NCBI GenBank assembly: GCA_025354165.1
Contig: JANXNI010000095.1
Location: 39,280-103,279 of the forward strand
DNA from: Burkholderiales bacterium
GTDB lineage: Bacteria; Pseudomonadota; Gammaproteobacteria; Burkholderiales; Casimicrobiaceae
DNA: 64,000 nucleotides
Direction: 5' to 3'
Part shown: in pieces, positions 62,605-64,000 of the stretch
Layout of the letters: every line of letters begins with the position of its first letter
How positions within the stretch are numbered: the stretch's first letter is position 1
Program-made: the position numbers and the translations under genes
Notes under the pieces: model-generated
Seen by the model: only the letters and a program-made list of their open reading frames with translations
Database searches by the model: none
What the model was told of the DNA's origin: nothing

Positions 62605-63549
62605 TTATGCGGCATGTTTCAGGGCGTTGGCAATACCACCGTCGATAGCGAGCAGGGCTTTCGCGACCGGTTCAACGCGCGCACGTTCAGCGGGCTCAAG
62701 CCCTGTGAGCATTGGTAGCATCGGACCCATATCGGCGATGCCTGCGAGCGTGACAGCGTCATGCAATACGCGGATCGGGCTGATTCCGTCGCGACAGTCT
62801 TCAAGCGGCATGTAGCGTGCGCGAACGGCCTCGGCTTCGTCATATTTGCCCGCTTTGATCAACGCGAGCAGCTCCATCGAACCGCGCGGACCGACGCAGA
62901 CCGAACCGGAGGTGAAACCGGTCAATCCGAAGTCGCGCAGATGCACGATGGCCGGACGCTCGCCGATACCGCTGACCAGCAGGTCACGGCTCACTACTTT
63001 CACCAGTTCGCTCAGATATGGATCAACGTTCGGGTTCTCGACGACGGCGGCGTACTTGATCGATGCCACACGGCCTTCTTCACAAAGCTTGGCGACCGTT
63101 TCGGGCTTCAGGTAATTCGTGGATTTGATGTAAACGACGGCTTTCTTGCCCATCGCATCCGTGAAGTGGCGCAGGCCCGTCGCGATGCCAGCGTCGGTAT
63201 ACGGAAACGTCATTGGCAGCAACATTGCGGTCGGGTACGAGCTTGCCTTGATGACTTTGGCCTGTTCCATCATCTTGCCGTAATCGGGGCCGACCGAGGG
63301 CAACACCCACGTGTCCGCGCCGACCGATTCCGCCAGGAAGTCCAGCAGGCCCGCATATTCGGCCAATGGTGCGTGGTAGAAGTTGGCGTTGCCGCCGTAC
63401 ATGATGTTTTTCACGCCTCCCGACTCAAGATGCTTGATCAGCGCGACGTTGGCCGCCTTGTTCAAAGAAAAATCGGCGTTGCGCGCGAGCGGCGGCACTG
63501 CGATGACGGAGCGTTCGAGGTCGGCTTTGGTGACTGGCGTGGTTTTCAT
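62605..63549 (-). CDS. dihydrodipicolinate-synthase/N-acetylneuraminate-lyase family aldolase
   Basis: A class I aldolase-type (beta/alpha)8 enzyme of 314 residues with a Schiff-base lysine in KAVVYIKSTNYL and the glycine-rich GGVKNIMYGGNANFYH. Substrate unknown. It is too far from DapA in detail to call lysine synthesis. The context with a Bug receptor and FCD regulator suggests catabolism of a small organic or sugar acid. Confidence 0.85.
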   Translation of the reverse strand: MKTTPVTKADLERSVIAVPPLARNADFSLNKAANVALIKHLESGGVKNIMYGGNANFYHAPLAEYAGLLDFLAESVGADTWVLPSVGPDYGKMMEQAKVIKASSYPTAMLLPMTFPYTDAGIATGLRHFTDAMGKKAVVYIKSTNYLKPETVAKLCEEGRVASIKYAAVVENPNVDPYLSELVKVVSRDLLVSGIGERPAIVHLRDFGLTGFTSGSVCVGPRGSMELLALIKAGKYDEAEAVRARYMPLEDCRDGISPIRVLHDAVTLAGIADMGPMLPMLTGLEPAERARVEPVAKALLAIDGGIANALKHAA

Positions 63550-63571
63550 TGCGGTGGGGAAATTTGAGAGG

Positions 63572-63631
63572 GTTTACAAGTTTGAAGTTTGAATGTTACT
63601 TGTTTTACAAGTATTGTCAATCGTTGTAAAC
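63572..63631 (-). promoter_or_regulatory. palindromic operator region upstream of the aldolase gene
   Basis: A perfect 7+3+7 palindrome, TACTTGT-TTT-ACAAGTA (63597-63613), fits the TTGT/ACAA pattern of GntR/FCD operators. It lies in the 17-base spacer after a minus-strand TTGACA (63615-63620). A wider inverted repeat, GTTTACAA (63572-63579) with TTGTAAAC (63624-63631), surrounds it. Confidence 0.75.
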
Positions 63632-63953
63632 GGATGGGCGCTTCGTCCCGATAACGTTGAAATAGTATTCGACGCTTCATCGCCCAAGCCCCTGTCCAGG
63701 CGGGCTCCGCTCGTGCGTGACCCGCACAAATCATGAGGCGACACTTGTAAGACATTAATCTCCTTACGGTAGCTGGGCGGCGGTTTCCGCAGAATTGACG
63801 CTATCAGCTTTATGTAAAGACGACGTATGCACTGGGGATAGATGACGAAATCGCAATAAGTCGACTCCTGATTAGCAAGCTGTCTCAGGAAGGGTTGAAA
63901 CGTAGGCTGTATCTATGTACAGTTACGCTTTTCAAGCCACTCCGGAGTCATCC
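63632..63953. other. no supported gene
   Basis: A 322-bp stretch between the aldolase operator and the transposase start. It must contain the outer end of the incoming IS element, but I cannot place its terminal repeat because the other end is outside the window. Confidence 0.35.
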
Positions 63954-64000
63954 ATGCCCATGAACCGCATCCAGTTTCAGCCCGGTTTGTCGCTTTCAGC
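63954..64000 (+). mobile_element. start of an IS1595-type transposase (runs off the window)
   Basis: ATG 63954 encodes MPMNRIQFQPGLSLS, a start typical of IS1595/IS1016-type transposases. Only 15 codons are visible, so the call rests on this motif. Confidence 0.6.

Noticed and set aside
62761..63567. 268-codon plus-strand frame
   Set aside because: It is antisense to the DHDPS-family aldolase, whose motifs are clear on the other strand.

Overview
The window holds a complete anoxygenic photosynthesis gene cluster (PGC) of a purple, probably aerobic, phototrophic bacterium. It runs from about 2.3 to 52.8 kb and is set in a chromosome that looks betaproteobacterial (Burkholderiales-like). The betaproteobacterial reading is inference. 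It rests on the Bug-family receptor, the IS3/IS407-type element, the flanking housekeeping genes (aromatic aminotransferase, tRNA-Cys, tRNA-Gly, branched-chain amino acid ABC operon) and the style of the PGC: hemA inside the cluster, acsF as the only cyclase, puf genes ending in pufC.

Layout. (1) 0.1-1.3 kb: a degenerate IS3-family element next to a broken secreted-protein gene. (2) 2.3-8.6 kb: hemA (ALA synthase), then a light-sensing cassette of heme oxygenase, a bacteriophytochrome without a kinase domain, and a PpsR-type regulator whose DNA-recognition helix has diverged. (3) 9.4-24.6 kb, minus strand: bchF-N-B-H-L-M, lhaA, puhA-B-C, a small conserved gene, acsF, puhE and a HiPIP-type electron carrier, mostly coupled by 4-base stop/start overlaps. 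(4) 24.7-38.7 kb, plus strand: aerR (B12-binding antirepressor), a canonical ppsR, bchG, a second PucC-like transporter, bchP, tspO, a small membrane protein, bchI, bchD, bchO, crtI, crtB and a 53-residue membrane peptide. (5) 39-41.4 kb, minus: crtD-crtC. (6) 41.5-52.8 kb, plus: crtE, crtF, bchC-X-Y-Z, then pufB, an extra small membrane-protein gene, pufA, L, M and C. (7) 52.9-53.6 kb: a small ORF, a 41-bp remnant of the same kind of IS as at the left edge, and two tRNA genes. (8) 53.6-64 kb: aminotransferase, a BLUF photoreceptor, livKHMGF, a GntR/FCD regulator, a Bug receptor, a DHDPS-family aldolase with a palindromic operator, and the start of an IS1595-type transposase.

How it works together. 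ALA synthase feeds tetrapyrrole synthesis. BchD/H/I, BchM, AcsF, BchL/N/B, BchF, BchX/Y/Z, BchC, BchG and BchP build bacteriochlorophyll a. CrtE, B, I, C, D and F make spheroidene/spirilloxanthin-type carotenoids (no crtA is present). PuhA and PufL/M/C form the reaction centre, PufB/A form LH1, and LhaA, PuhB, PuhC and PuhE help assembly. TGT-N12-ACA (PpsR/CrtJ-type) sites lie on sigma70-like promoters of hemA, crtD/crtE and bchC, and a weaker version lies at bchF/aerR. This supports redox/light repression by PpsR, modulated by AerR and by the bacteriophytochrome.

The most unusual features are these: an unrecognised 66-codon membrane-protein gene between pufB and pufA; PufC fused to a C-terminal OmpA-like peptidoglycan-binding domain; a HiPIP that carries both a twin-arginine motif and a lipobox followed by a long Pro/Ala tether; two PpsR paralogues of which one has lost the conserved recognition helix; and related IS ends bracketing the whole PGC.
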